The notes: generated by a model from the letters alone, not told the origin. Positions 37,252 to 47,928 are shown, counted from the stretch's first letter. The stretch is 64,000 nucleotides of DNA from JAAFHZ01 sp964247085 (GCA_964247085.1 CAXTSX010000014.1:14626-78625), one strand, 5' to 3'. Numbers and translations are program-made.

Positions 37252-38592
37252 CTACATGACTCCTTTTGATCGAGGCGCAATTCGGAGATTCTCAACGAGG
37301 CAATCGATCGTGTAGTCAAGTTGCGCTTTGGTGTGATTAGTGTTGATGAAAAAGCGCAAGCGAGATTTGTCGCGAGGAACAATCGGGTAGAGCATCGGGA
37401 AAGTGCAAATACCTCGATCGAACAATTGAATTGACATCCATAGAGCTAATTCAGAGTCACGCATCATAATAGGCACGACACCGGAATCTTTACTGTTATA
37501 AGTATTGAGTCCGACGGATTTGGCTTTGGCAATAAAGTAGGCGGCATTGGCTTGGACTTGTCGTGCTCTCTCCGGTTGGACTCTCATGATGCGGAGAGTA
37601 GCTAGTCCAGCAGCGGTGTTGGCAGGAGTGGGAGCTGCACCGTAGAGCAAAACGCCCGGTGCATAATGCTTCAGCATAGCGATTAAGGCTTTAGAACCTG
37701 CTACATAGCCACCGCAGGTACCAAAAGCTTTACTCATGGAGCCATATAAGATATCAATTTCTTTGCCGGAAATATCAAAGTAATCTGTTACTCCCAGGCC
37801 ATTTGTCCCAATGATGCCCATGGAGTGAGCTTCATCGACCATCAGCAGGGCTTGATAGCGATTTTTTATCTCGATGATGCGGGGAATATCGGGGATGTCT
37901 CCATCCATGCTGTACACGCCTTCGACCAGAATGAGTACTCGCTCATATTTGTGGCGATGTTCAGCCAATATTTTTTCTAAGGCTTCATAATCGTTGTGGG
38001 GAAAGCTAAAACGGCGAGATCCAGCAATTTTACAGCCTGATAGGGCGGAGTTGTGGATCAATTCGTCGTAGATAATCATGTCCTGTGCTCGACATATGTA
38101 GCCGATCGCAAAGGCATTAGTGCTATAACCACCGACTGAGACAACAGCATCTTCAGTACCAAGAACTTCAGAAATTTCGCGTTCAAATTCTTGGTGGATA
38201 CTCACTTCTCCGGTGATCGATCGACCGGAACCAGTACTAGTACCACAATCATCAATCGCTTGCTTGGCGGCAGCTTTGACCCGGGGATCATTGGCTAGCG
38301 CTAGGTAGTTATAACTGGAGAAATTGATGATTTCTCTACCTTCGAGATTGACCGTCGCATCAGATGCCCCAGCATGTTTGAGAAACTGGTTTTTGGTGTA
38401 TTTCTGCTTCTCATAAAACCACTCCATTGTGGTAAATTCTTTGTACTCTGGAAAGAGGGCAAAGTCATAAAATTCTGGTTTAACCGGTATCGGCGCATTC
38501 GGTACACGCCGATCTTCTCGGGGTAGTGAAGGTGCAGTAGAACCCAGGTTCATTTTCTCTTTGAGACGATCAAAACTCGATTGGTAGTTCAT
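37252..38592 (-). CDS. Alpha-oxoamine synthase (BioF/SPT family)
   Basis: This 446-residue PLP enzyme condenses an amino acid with an acyl thioester, losing CO2, to give an alpha-amino ketone. It shows FSSYNYLALANDPRV, GSGRSITGEVSIHQEFE, the cofactor Asp in LMVDEAHSMG and the PLP Lys in YGSMSKAFG (K288). It has about 50 extra N-terminal residues compared with BioF and no ACP domain. It follows the PKS gene by 107 bases, so it probably off-loads the polyketide as an amino ketone, like Fum8 in fumonisin or the AOS domain of SxtA. Biotin synthesis is unlikely in this context. Confidence 0.88.
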   Translation of the reverse strand: MNYQSSFDRLKEKMNLGSTAPSLPREDRRVPNAPIPVKPEFYDFALFPEYKEFTTMEWFYEKQKYTKNQFLKHAGASDATVNLEGREIINFSSYNYLALANDPRVKAAAKQAIDDCGTSTGSGRSITGEVSIHQEFEREISEVLGTEDAVVSVGGYSTNAFAIGYICRAQDMIIYDELIHNSALSGCKIAGSRRFSFPHNDYEALEKILAEHRHKYERVLILVEGVYSMDGDIPDIPRIIEIKNRYQALLMVDEAHSMGIIGTNGLGVTDYFDISGKEIDILYGSMSKAFGTCGGYVAGSKALIAMLKHYAPGVLLYGAAPTPANTAAGLATLRIMRVQPERARQVQANAAYFIAKAKSVGLNTYNSKDSGVVPIMMRDSELALWMSIQLFDRGICTFPMLYPIVPRDKSRLRFFINTNHTKAQLDYTIDCLVENLRIAPRSKGVM

Positions 38593-38699
38593 GTTTTGGG
38601 GTGGTTGGAGGGACTTTAAACTTCAGCTGATCGGATCAGAGATTCTCTAGGTGAAATGCATATCCAGGAAGGATAATCTCGGGTACAACTCAAATCTCT

Positions 38700-41600
38700 T
38701 TAGGTAACTACTGAAACAGCCGCAGGCAGAACTGCACTAACTCCGGCAGTTGGCATTAACAGAGTTTTTAACGACTGTCGAGACAGGCTGCGAATCGTCA
38801 CATCACCCAACAGCTCCATAATTGAGATGCTCAAACCGAGTTTGGCATCAAGTTGAAGCTGAAACTCGGTGGCCATTAAAGAATCAACTCCCAACTGACT
38901 CAGAGCCGAATCGATCGGGATGCTAGCCGGATCAGATTTGAGCACTGATGCAATAATTTCGACGATCAGGCTACCCAGCAATTCGACTTGGTCAGCAGCA
39001 TCGAGTTGAGATAACTCTTCAATCAAAACATCACGCATAGAATTGTCTTTGCCTTCGCTATCACTGGCGATCAGACCAGCAAAGCGGGGAGATGTGGCTC
39101 CACGTGTTTCGAACCGCGCCCAATCTGCCCAACTGGAAATCACAGTGACTCCAAATTGAGTGGTGTTGCGAGCCAAACTGACCTTGAGGACATCTAGAGC
39201 TTCGGCAGTATTAATACCACGTAAACCTGTATAGCGTAGGAACTGTTCAAGTTGTTCATCTTGGGCAACAACACCAACATCGGCGATCGCACCCCAGTTT
39301 ACACTAGTACCTACTAGCCCCTGAGCATGACGAAGATGAGCCAAACCGTTGAGGAAACCATTGGCTGAGCTATAGGCGGCTTGCCGGGCATTACCTACCA
39401 GGTTGGCGATCGAGGAGTACAGCACAAAATGATCTAGTTCCATTGAGCGAGTCAATAAGTGCAGGTTCCAAGCACCCAGTGCCTTACTTCGCATCACTTT
39501 GTGGAAGGTATCCAGGTCTATTTCACCGATCGGTTGATCGATAATTAAGGCGCCAGAGTGAAATACGCCCTTGAGTGGAGGCATGTCTTGCTCGATCTCA
39601 GCAAATAGAGCAGTGAGTTGTTGATAATCGGCTGTATCACAGGCAGCAGCTTTAACTATCGCGCCGGTAGCTGTCAGGCTGCTGACGAAAGCTTGACGTT
39701 CGGCGTTATCAGCACCTGTGCGTCCAGTTAAAACCAGATGACGTGCTCCATTAGCAATCAGCCATTCAGCTGTCTTCTGACCAAAGCCACCAAAGCCACC
39801 AGTAATTAGATAGGTAGCATTGGCCTCAAAACTCAGACAGTCTTGTTGAACGACGGGTAAGTCTCGACCATCAGTTTCATAGTTTAGAGCGATACTAGAG
39901 GTAACCGCCAAACCCAATTTTTGCCAAGCTAGATCGATAATCGAAATTTCCAGATTGGGTAAGGGGACAATTGTGCCATTGACTATCTCGGTGACAACTC
40001 TTTGCAGGGCTTGCTGTAGGCGTTCGGGGCGCTGCAGTAACAGACTCATGTCGGTACGAGCGATCATCTGTTGAGAGACTGTTAATGGACTCGCTATGCT
40101 GTCAGTGTCGATCGCGCAACCGCCAGTGCACAGCATTCCCATGTCGAATGATTTTGTCCACTGTTGCATGGGGGCAACGAGTACGGTGAAACCTTTGCCA
40201 TTAGTCTGTTCACCAATAGCCCGTTGAATAGCTTCCGGACAGATCGGGAAGATTGGATACTGCTCAACAGTTTGGTAATCTAATTGTTCGATATCATCCC
40301 ACAGCAGAGCAATAGAAAGTCCACGAGAGCGGAGAGCATCAGCGATGACTAGTCCAAGTTCGTCAGCATAGACGAGAGCACTGTCATCAGCTGATAGTTC
40401 GAGGGATTCGATCGCCCTTTCGGAGCGAGTTGCGGCACCAATAGTACTAACTAGATTGGCAGCGTTAGCAGTGGCCGAAATTGGCACAAGCTGAAACTGA
40501 TGACGAGGGCCAGTCATTTGACTAGCGAGGTCGGCAGGGGCAAATCCACAGACTCTCATCCCCTGACGTAAATCGGTCACATTGCTGCCAACGGCCAGGA
40601 CTTCGGCGACTATCTCAATGGTTGGTTGCCCTAAGACTGCGGAGGAAGTATCGAGCAACAAGTTGGGAGGAACAATCGTGGTTTCAATTCGCAGACGAAT
40701 ATCATCAGCACCTAGTTCTTGGGCGGTAAAGGCTAAAATTCTGGCCATACCGACACCCTCCGTCTCGGCTTCGGCCAGCAACGGCCGGACTAGAATCGGA
40801 TGTTCGTTATCCAGGTTCATGTATTGGATGCGATCATCGGTGAGAACTTTACTGTCTACCAATTCGCTGACCAGTCGGAAATTACCACGCAGGGCAACTT
40901 CGTCATGAATATCGTCACAAAGTAGCTCTAAGGACAGACTTTCAATGGTATCGGCGCTGACTTTAGCGGGTAAATCGACACTGCTAAACCGAAAACCCTC
41001 TAACTCGTTAAAGGCAACTCGGGTAAAACCATTTAACGCCGACTGACTGGGCTGGATATTTTTATCTTGATCATTAACCGCAAAAGCACCTTGGGTAACA
41101 ACGTATACACGCGGGACTCGTTCACTAGCTTGCTGAGTTAGAGCTTGGGAGAAAGCGATTAAAGTTTCGATCGCGGTCTCGCCAGTGGGATCGACTGAAT
41201 TGCTCGTAGCTGTCAAACCATGCAAGAAGACAATGCCATCAAGTTCGCCACACTGTTCTAAAACGGCTGCTGCATCCTCAACATTGCCAGAGCGGACAGT
41301 GATTTGGCTATCAGCAGTATGGAATGCAGTGCCAATAATGACGGAAGAAATCCCAATTGCCCCGTAGCTTTCCAACCGTTGAATGAGCTCTGGCGCAATT
41401 TGACTGTCGGAGCCAACTACTAGCCAATAGCCCAGGCGTTTGGCTTCATTGAGGGTTTCGCCATAAGTCCATTCATAGCCAAGAATTTGCCTTTTGACTT
41501 TATCGCCGAATCGATCGGTACGCTCTTTTTTAGCGGCTGCGGTCGATCGCATGCCCCGAATGGTAGCAACAACATGACCTTCGTCATCTACTAATGTCAG

Positions 41601-44600
41601 GTTGCAATCGATATGCCGATCTGTTTGCTCGACGATTTCACTTAAGCACCAAATATTGGCAGGCACCTGTTTAGCATAGACACACATCTCACTAAATCCA
41701 GTCGGTAAGTAGGTGGTATCTGAGCCATCAAGCATAGCGATAAGGGATTGGAAGCAAGCATCAAGAACGGTGGGATGGATGCAGTATTGTGACAAATTAG
41801 CAGTCAGTTCGGGCTGCATTTTAATCCGCGAAAGCACTCTACCGGATTCTTGATCGACCCGCAATTGCCAAATTGTTTGAAAAGCCGGACCATAATTGAG
41901 ATCTATTGCTGCCAAACTCTGATAGAACGAGGCCACATCTTCATTCCTACGAAAGTCTTTTAGTAATAAATGAATGTCGATTTTATAGGGCTTGAATCTG
42001 TCTAAGCTGGCAATCTTGCCAGTGATGTGAATCTGTCCGATCCCCAATCGTCCATTTTCTAGCCCTCGAATTGTGGCCATTCCGGTGGATGGATCATAAG
42101 ATGTTGCACAGTCCAGTCCCCGCTCTGGAGTTATCACCATTGGCGCGATAATCTGCAAATTCCGAATTGTGATCGCCGGTGCATCCTCAAATTGGAGTTT
42201 GGCTAATTCTAGTAATGCTTCGATATAGGCAGCAGCAGGCAAGATCGGTACACCAGTAACGACGTGATCACGCAGATAAATAAGTGGTTCATGGTCAAAA
42301 TCATTCCGCCATACTGGTGTCCCTGGAGCCTCTTGCAACCCTAAAATTGGTAGATCGACTGGGGCGATTCGTTCTTGCATTCCCCGCTCATTTTCTAGCC
42401 ACAATTTGTCGCGTTGCCATGCGTAATTAGGCAGTTGTATAAATTTGCCATCTCCGTTATGCTTCTGCCAATCGATATGGCAGCCACTGGTAAAAACACT
42501 GGCGATCGATCGATGGAGTGCCGATAGTTCGGGAGTCTTACGGCGTAAGGTATAGGCGGTGCGACAGTCTTTGTCGGCAGCCTTAATACAATCGCGGAGG
42601 GAAGTGGCTAATACTGGGTGAGGGCCGACTTCTAAGAATGTATTATAACCATCAGCGATAATGCTAGAAATTGCCGTCGCAAATTCTACCGATTGACGCA
42701 TATTTAACGGCCAATAATCGGCACCATAAGATACACCTTCCACTAATCCACCTGTCACCGTCGAATATAGCGGAATCTGGGGCACAGCCGGACACACACT
42801 AGCCAAAGCCTCTGTTAATGGCTGCACAATTCGATCCATAATCGGACTGTGATAAGGTACCTCGACTTCTAACTGACGATTAAAAATTCCTTCCGCAGTT
42901 AAAGCCGCGCTTAATTTTTGCAACTCAGTCTCATCCCCAGCCAGCGTCACAGTTGTCGGGCTATTTACTGCCGCCACGGAAACAACATCCAAGCAATGTT
43001 CGATCCGTTCTAAGGCTTTTTCCTTGCTCAAACCGACTGCCATCATCGCCCCAGTGCCGGCGCAAGTCGCCTGCAACCGGCTCCGATGGTAGCAAACTGT
43101 CAGAGTATCGCGCAGGTTTAATACCCCCGCTGCATAGGCCGATCCAAGCTCACCAACGGAATGTCCGACGACTGCACCTGGTTCAACTCCAGCGGCTCTA
43201 AGTACCGCCAGTAAGCCGATTTGAATAATTAAATTCGATGGTTGCGCAAATACAGTCCGTCCAATTTGGGACTCTTCCTCGCTCTTGAGCATTTCTGCCA
43301 AAATCGAGAAGCCAGCCACTTCGGTAAATACCGCATCCGCCTCATCTACCGCCGCCCGATAGATCGGCTCATCACGGTACAATTCCTGTCCCATCGCCCA
43401 CCATTGGGGACCCATCCCAGTAAACACAAATACTGGTTTGCGATGTCCTTGATATGGCTCGACACCTTGAATAATGTCGTCATTTTCCTCATTGCGAGAC
43501 AGAGCTTCTAAAGCGGCAATTACCTGCGATCGATCTACCCCTTTAACCACCGCCCGATGGGATAGATGAGCACGTTTTAACGAAGCTGAATAAAGAACAT
43601 CTTCTAGTTTCGCACCATCGTGGAGTAGTTCCGCATACTTACCAGCCACTGCTGCCACCGCCTTGGGACTGCGGGCTGAGAGTGGTAAGAATGATGGGAA
43701 CTTCCGCGCTTGAGGCTCGTCACGACTCTTAGAAGCGATCAATGGTTCAATAATAGGGGCAGTTCTCAAAATCGCATGGGCATTAGTCCCGCCATAACCG
43801 AAGGAATTCACCGCCGCGCAGAACTCTTCATCTGCTGCACCCAACTCGATCAAATCATTCGCCAAGCGCACGTTCAATTCGTCGAACGGAATATTTGGAT
43901 TCGGCTCCTGTAAATTCGCCAACGGTAACGCCTGACGATACATTAACGTCAACACCGCCTTAATAATTCCCGCCACACCCGCCGCAGCTTCTAAGTGACC
44001 GATATTACTCTTCACTGAACCGATGACTACGGGGCTAGTATCCTGTCTAGCCGCACCATACACCGCTCCGATCGCGCCAGCTTCAGTCGGATCGCCAATC
44101 GCTGTACCCGTACCGTGACACTCAACATATCGCACTTCTTGGGGATCGATCGAATATCGCTGACAAACTTCTCTAATTAACGCCTGTTGCGCCTCACCAC
44201 TGGGCATCGAAATCCCTGGGGTGTGTCCATCCTGATTGCTACCAGTACCAATTACCGTCGCCAAAATCGGATCGCCATCCGCCAAAGCTTGCGCCAATGG
44301 CTTGAGCAATACCGCCCCAGCACCCTCACCCCGTCCATAACCATCAGCGCGAGAGTCAAACGACTTACACTCACCATCCTTTGCCAGGAAATGCCCTTTG
44401 CACATCCCCATCGGATACTCAGGGCGCAACATCACATTCGCGCCGCCGACTACCGCCATTTCCGTCACTCCATTCCAGAGATCCTGACAAGCATAGTGAA
44501 ATGCTACCAACGAAGAAGAACAGGCCGTATCGATCGACATACTCGGTCCACGCAGGTCAAAAGTATGGGAAATTCGATTAGAGAGCATCGTCATCATCAT

Positions 44601-45095
44601 TCCCGTCGCGGTATTCTGATTGATGATCGATCGATTCGGAGCCGCCATCTGGGTAATCATATGATCGAGCATAAACCCGCCCACATATACCCCCACACTG
44701 CGTCCGGCATATCCAGGTAAATCTATTCCCGCATTCTCAAACGCCTCCCAAACAACTTCCAATAACAACCGCTGCTGTGGATCCATATTTTCCGCATCGC
44801 GGGGAGAAATCCCAAAGAACGAAGCATCAAAAGTACTGATATCCTGATTTAGAAATCCGCCCCGATGCATATACGCTTTACCCTTAGCATTCGGATTCGA
44901 GGAATAATATCGATCAACTGTCCAACGCTCCGCTGGTACCGTATCGATCGCACTAAACTTAGTTTTCAATGCGTGCAATAGCTTGTCAATACTAGCTAAA
45001 CCCTTGGGAAATCTGCAGCCCATACCGACAATTGCGATCGGGGCATGTTGTGCTGGAGAATGAAGAACAACAGTTTTGGAGGAATTGATTTGCAT
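38700..45095 (-). CDS. Iterative highly reducing type I PKS: KS-AT-DH-(psiKR)-(degenerate ER)-KR-ACP
   Basis: This 2131-residue single-module PKS has KS with C192 (DTACSSS) and two His (CHGTGT, SNIGHLE). The AT has S646 (GHSVGE) and a YHSP substrate segment, and the DH has H944 (HVVTGVPILP). A structural KR half follows (~1215-1420), then an ER-like stretch (~1430-1740) with AEVLAVGSNVTDLRQGMRV but no GGVGxAA nucleotide site or catalytic Tyr. The KR has TGGFGGFG (from 1765) and Y1908, and the ACP has S2072 (GVDSLMA). No methyltransferase or thioesterase domain is seen. A lone complete module suggests iteration on malonyl units, giving a reduced or polyenyl chain. Enoyl reduction and release would come from separate neighbouring enzymes. 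Resembles fungal HR-PKS and HglE-type lipid PKS logic. Confidence 0.93.
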   Translation of the reverse strand: MQINSSKTVVLHSPAQHAPIAIVGMGCRFPKGLASIDKLLHALKTKFSAIDTVPAERWTVDRYYSSNPNAKGKAYMHRGGFLNQDISTFDASFFGISPRDAENMDPQQRLLLEVVWEAFENAGIDLPGYAGRSVGVYVGGFMLDHMITQMAAPNRSIINQNTATGMMMTMLSNRISHTFDLRGPSMSIDTACSSSLVAFHYACQDLWNGVTEMAVVGGANVMLRPEYPMGMCKGHFLAKDGECKSFDSRADGYGRGEGAGAVLLKPLAQALADGDPILATVIGTGSNQDGHTPGISMPSGEAQQALIREVCQRYSIDPQEVRYVECHGTGTAIGDPTEAGAIGAVYGAARQDTSPVVIGSVKSNIGHLEAAAGVAGIIKAVLTLMYRQALPLANLQEPNPNIPFDELNVRLANDLIELGAADEEFCAAVNSFGYGGTNAHAILRTAPIIEPLIASKSRDEPQARKFPSFLPLSARSPKAVAAVAGKYAELLHDGAKLEDVLYSASLKRAHLSHRAVVKGVDRSQVIAALEALSRNEENDDIIQGVEPYQGHRKPVFVFTGMGPQWWAMGQELYRDEPIYRAAVDEADAVFTEVAGFSILAEMLKSEEESQIGRTVFAQPSNLIIQIGLLAVLRAAGVEPGAVVGHSVGELGSAYAAGVLNLRDTLTVCYHRSRLQATCAGTGAMMAVGLSKEKALERIEHCLDVVSVAAVNSPTTVTLAGDETELQKLSAALTAEGIFNRQLEVEVPYHSPIMDRIVQPLTEALASVCPAVPQIPLYSTVTGGLVEGVSYGADYWPLNMRQSVEFATAISSIIADGYNTFLEVGPHPVLATSLRDCIKAADKDCRTAYTLRRKTPELSALHRSIASVFTSGCHIDWQKHNGDGKFIQLPNYAWQRDKLWLENERGMQERIAPVDLPILGLQEAPGTPVWRNDFDHEPLIYLRDHVVTGVPILPAAAYIEALLELAKLQFEDAPAITIRNLQIIAPMVITPERGLDCATSYDPSTGMATIRGLENGRLGIGQIHITGKIASLDRFKPYKIDIHLLLKDFRRNEDVASFYQSLAAIDLNYGPAFQTIWQLRVDQESGRVLSRIKMQPELTANLSQYCIHPTVLDACFQSLIAMLDGSDTTYLPTGFSEMCVYAKQVPANIWCLSEIVEQTDRHIDCNLTLVDDEGHVVATIRGMRSTAAAKKERTDRFGDKVKRQILGYEWTYGETLNEAKRLGYWLVVGSDSQIAPELIQRLESYGAIGISSVIIGTAFHTADSQITVRSGNVEDAAAVLEQCGELDGIVFLHGLTATSNSVDPTGETAIETLIAFSQALTQQASERVPRVYVVTQGAFAVNDQDKNIQPSQSALNGFTRVAFNELEGFRFSSVDLPAKVSADTIESLSLELLCDDIHDEVALRGNFRLVSELVDSKVLTDDRIQYMNLDNEHPILVRPLLAEAETEGVGMARILAFTAQELGADDIRLRIETTIVPPNLLLDTSSAVLGQPTIEIVAEVLAVGSNVTDLRQGMRVCGFAPADLASQMTGPRHQFQLVPISATANAANLVSTIGAATRSERAIESLELSADDSALVYADELGLVIADALRSRGLSIALLWDDIEQLDYQTVEQYPIFPICPEAIQRAIGEQTNGKGFTVLVAPMQQWTKSFDMGMLCTGGCAIDTDSIASPLTVSQQMIARTDMSLLLQRPERLQQALQRVVTEIVNGTIVPLPNLEISIIDLAWQKLGLAVTSSIALNYETDGRDLPVVQQDCLSFEANATYLITGGFGGFGQKTAEWLIANGARHLVLTGRTGADNAERQAFVSSLTATGAIVKAAACDTADYQQLTALFAEIEQDMPPLKGVFHSGALIIDQPIGEIDLDTFHKVMRSKALGAWNLHLLTRSMELDHFVLYSSIANLVGNARQAAYSSANGFLNGLAHLRHAQGLVGTSVNWGAIADVGVVAQDEQLEQFLRYTGLRGINTAEALDVLKVSLARNTTQFGVTVISSWADWARFETRGATSPRFAGLIASDSEGKDNSMRDVLIEELSQLDAADQVELLGSLIVEIIASVLKSDPASIPIDSALSQLGVDSLMATEFQLQLDAKLGLSISIMELLGDVTIRSLSRQSLKTLLMPTAGVSAVLPAAVSVVT

Positions 45096-45510
45096 CAGAA
45101 CACTTATGATTTTTAATATTTAACAACTACAACGCTTTTTGATTAAGCTCGTAACAGAATAAAAATGAAATAATTTATCCACTTTTAATAAAGTTTTTTA
45201 AAAGCACGGCCTGAAAATAAAGATGCGGCACTAAGTCGATAGTTTACTAAGTGTTTTCTGAAAATCTTTGAAATGTTTTAAAAAGCTTAGTCATAAGTGC
45301 AATATACTCTGTTTTTTTCATGATCGTCAACTAGGTAGACTAAGCAAAAAGACGTATTAATCGAAAGTTATACTATTCTTATAGCCCTGCCGAACATTCA
45401 AAAAATTAGTGTTTTAGGTAAACTTTCAAGGCAGCCATTTTTCTGCAATGAAAGCTTACTTGGAACTATTTTTTGCGTTTAACTATTCAAACATAATTAT
45501 TTAATTATAA
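45096..45510 (-). promoter_or_regulatory. Gene-free AT-rich region upstream of the PKS gene
   Basis: These 415 bases separate the DUF2141 gene from the PKS. No open frame, hairpin terminator or repeat stands out. It is long enough to hold the promoter of the PKS-oxoamine synthase run, so devBCA and the PKS genes may be two transcription units. I cannot place promoter boxes reliably. Confidence 0.4.
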
Positions 45511-45978
45511 TTAAAAATATTGAACTTTGATAAATAGCTCAGCTTTAGGCTTTGCCAAGGAAAATTGAGACTCACCAAAACTAGGTGCCGAAGTTTTCAC
45601 TACAGCATTATTCGAAAATCCAACTCCCTCGGTGGGAACACCAAAAAAGTTATTATTAAGACGAGTATCACCATTCATATCATGAATTGCAGCAATCGCA
45701 TAATTACCATAGGGTAAATTTGCAAATGTAATCTGAGCATTTCCTTTAATAACCGGTGTACAGCGAGCAACCTTCAGAGCAGAACCTTTTCCACCATCAG
45801 GAAATCCCTGTTTTCCATTAAACAAGTTCACACACATCTGACCTTTAGAATTATTAATCCCAGTGAACTTAACGGTAAGAGTACTGCTAGATCCGGCCAA
45901 TACAGGATCCACTTTTGAAGCCAAACTGGTAACTGTCAAAAGACTTAACAACAAGGCAATTTTTTTCAAGTTAATCAT
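45511..45978 (-). CDS. Secreted DUF2141 protein
   Basis: This 155-residue protein starts with a signal peptide (MINLKKIALLLSLLTVTSLA) and continues as a DUF2141 beta-sandwich-like domain: FTGINNSKGQMCVNLF, FANLPYGNYAIAAIHDMNGD and FFGVPTEGVGFSNNA. Function unknown for the family. It is the last gene of the devBCA run, 84 bases after devA, so a periplasmic role alongside the exporter is a reasonable guess. Confidence 0.85.
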   Translation of the reverse strand: MINLKKIALLLSLLTVTSLASKVDPVLAGSSSTLTVKFTGINNSKGQMCVNLFNGKQGFPDGGKGSALKVARCTPVIKGNAQITFANLPYGNYAIAAIHDMNGDTRLNNNFFGVPTEGVGFSNNAVVKTSAPSFGESQFSLAKPKAELFIKVQYF

Positions 45979-46062
45979 AATTTCATTGTTTTTATTTATT
46001 GAGATGTTGAATTAGATGAATGTAAAAGTCCCATGATAGTTTAAGTATCAAAGGCATCAGAA

Positions 46063-46743
46063 CTATCCACTATTTGCAACCAATCGACCATCTTCCATAT
46101 GAATGATGCGATCAGCAATATCCAGAATTCTATTGTCATGTGTCACCATTAAAATGGTACAGTTTTGTTCTTTGGCCATCATTTGCATCAAATTAACGAT
46201 TTCACGTCCTGTTTGACTATCTAAGGCGGCAGTAGGTTCATCAGCCAAGATTAATTTTGGATTACTAACTAGGGCTCTGGCGATCGCCACCCGTTGTTTT
46301 TGTCCCCCGGAAAGACTATCGGGATAAGCTTGAATTCTTTCGCCTAAACCAACCGCCTTTAAGATATCTTTAGACCTAGCTTTTGCCACTCGCAAACTAA
46401 CTTGTTCGTGCAATTCAATTGACATTTGAACATTTTGTTGAGCAGTCATAAATGGCAAAAGATTGTGTGCCTGAAATATATAACCAATATGCCGACGTGT
46501 TTGAACCAGAGCTAGCTCATCAGCACCTTGAAGTTCTTGCCCGACACATCTTAATCGCCCTTGTTGCACTGACCTCAAACCACCAATCAGTGATAACAAG
46601 GTGGTTTTGCCGGAACCAGAATGTCCAGTGAGAATAACGATTTCACCACGCTCAACAACTAAATCAATATTGTGTAATACTTGTTTTCTCAAGTTTTTCT
46701 TGCCAAAGAAATGATTTAAACCTCTAACTTTTAACAGTGCCAT
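46063..46743 (-). CDS. devA: DevA-family ABC transporter ATP-binding protein
   Basis: This 226-residue ATPase has Walker A GHSGSGKTTLL, signature LSGGQKQRVAIARAL, Walker B LILADEPTAALD and the H-loop VTHD. With DevB and DevC it forms a TolC-dependent, MacB-like efflux pump; the archetype exports heterocyst glycolipids in Anabaena. Here it is 12 bases after devC and beside a PKS locus, so it probably exports that locus's lipid product. The symbol is a family name and does not imply heterocysts. Confidence 0.88.
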   Translation of the reverse strand: MALLKVRGLNHFFGKKNLRKQVLHNIDLVVERGEIVILTGHSGSGKTTLLSLIGGLRSVQQGRLRCVGQELQGADELALVQTRRHIGYIFQAHNLLPFMTAQQNVQMSIELHEQVSLRVAKARSKDILKAVGLGERIQAYPDSLSGGQKQRVAIARALVSNPKLILADEPTAALDSQTGREIVNLMQMMAKEQNCTILMVTHDNRILDIADRIIHMEDGRLVANSG

Positions 46744-46755
46744 AAATATAATCTC

Positions 46756-47925
46756 CTAAAATATATCTGCTGGATCTGCATCTTGTAGTTTGCGAACTGC
46801 CGTTGCCCCTGATATCAAACACATGGCTAAAGTTGAAATAAATACCACAACAGCTCGTTCTAGCGTCATACCAATAGGCAATAAAGTTGCCTTCTTAGTA
46901 ATTTCATATTGAACCAGTGTAATCAAGAATCCTGGTAAATAACCCATGATAGCTATAAAAAACGCCTGTTGAAAAACCACTTTTAATAAATATCGATGGC
47001 GATAGCCCAATGCCTTTAATGTTGCATATTCAGGTAGATGCTCAGAAACATTTGTATATAAAATTTGATAGACAACTACAATTCCCACAATGATTCCCAA
47101 TGTCACCCCTAAGCTGAAAATAAATCCGATTGCTGTACTGCTTTCCCAATAGTCTTTGTCGAATTTTATATAATCAGCTTTACTCAAAACCCTCACATCT
47201 TTTGGGAGATGCTGGCGGAGTTTATCCATAAAGCCATTTACATCACTCCCTGGTTTTAGTTTAATCAAACCAACATGAACAAAACCCTTGCCTCTAGTAT
47301 TAACAATTCTCAAAAAATTCAAGTGGCTAGTTAAAATATTGCCATCAGAACCAAAAGAAGTCCCTAGATTGAATAGTCCAACTACATGAATTTTTGAATT
47401 CACGCCTTCACTGCCAATTTCTGTAATTACTTCATTATTTTTTTTAAAATCACTAGCAATCGGGCCAAATTCTTCCCGAGACTCTCGATCGAACAAAATT
47501 CGCTCAGATAAATTTATTTCCGGGATTTTGTCATTAATTTCCTGAGAAGTAAAAACTGGATAGCGCGTATCAAAACCAATTACTAAAATATTTCGCCAAT
47601 AATTACGAGTTTGGGGATTTTTCCACTGGGCAAATCCTAGGTAAATGGGTGCCACAAAGTCTACCTCTGGGAAGGCCATTGTTTGACCTAATCGACGCTC
47701 GCTAAATGCATCCATTGCAATCAAAGAGGTCGAGCGAGGGCTGATAATTACACAATCGCCATTCAGTGATTCATGAAACCTAATAGCACTATCAAACAAA
47801 GCATCACGAATCCCAAATTGCATAAAAACAATGACAACCGCAAAAATTACACCCGACAAGGCAATCACAAGTCTGATTTTTTGATGTTTGAGTTGTAACC
47901 AAGCTACGGGTAATTTTTGAAACAT
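46756..47925 (-). CDS. devC: DevC-family ABC transporter permease (FtsX/MacB fold)
   Basis: This 389-residue permease has an N-terminal membrane segment (~18-38), a large periplasmic domain (~45-265) and three C-terminal membrane segments (~270-295, ~320-345, ~355-380), the FtsX layout. DevC-like features include HLPEYATLKALGYRHRYLL before the third segment. It begins 3 bases after the devB stop. It would couple the ATPase to the membrane fusion protein. Confidence 0.88.
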   Translation of the reverse strand: MFQKLPVAWLQLKHQKIRLVIALSGVIFAVVIVFMQFGIRDALFDSAIRFHESLNGDCVIISPRSTSLIAMDAFSERRLGQTMAFPEVDFVAPIYLGFAQWKNPQTRNYWRNILVIGFDTRYPVFTSQEINDKIPEINLSERILFDRESREEFGPIASDFKKNNEVITEIGSEGVNSKIHVVGLFNLGTSFGSDGNILTSHLNFLRIVNTRGKGFVHVGLIKLKPGSDVNGFMDKLRQHLPKDVRVLSKADYIKFDKDYWESSTAIGFIFSLGVTLGIIVGIVVVYQILYTNVSEHLPEYATLKALGYRHRYLLKVVFQQAFFIAIMGYLPGFLITLVQYEITKKATLLPIGMTLERAVVVFISTLAMCLISGATAVRKLQDADPADIF

Positions 47926-47928
47926 TGT

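Noticed and set aside
37245..37382. 46-codon N-terminal extension of the second enoyl reductase
   Set aside because: It lies inside the oxoamine synthase coding region; MKQIQFNTFG just after that gene's stop is the natural start.
37252..38592. BioF (biotin synthesis) assignment for the oxoamine synthase
   Set aside because: Sequence family fits, but length, N-terminal extension and position right after a PKS favour polyketide off-loading.
44187..44720. 177-codon plus-strand open frame
   Set aside because: Antisense to the KS domain of the PKS; Arg/His-rich shadow translation.
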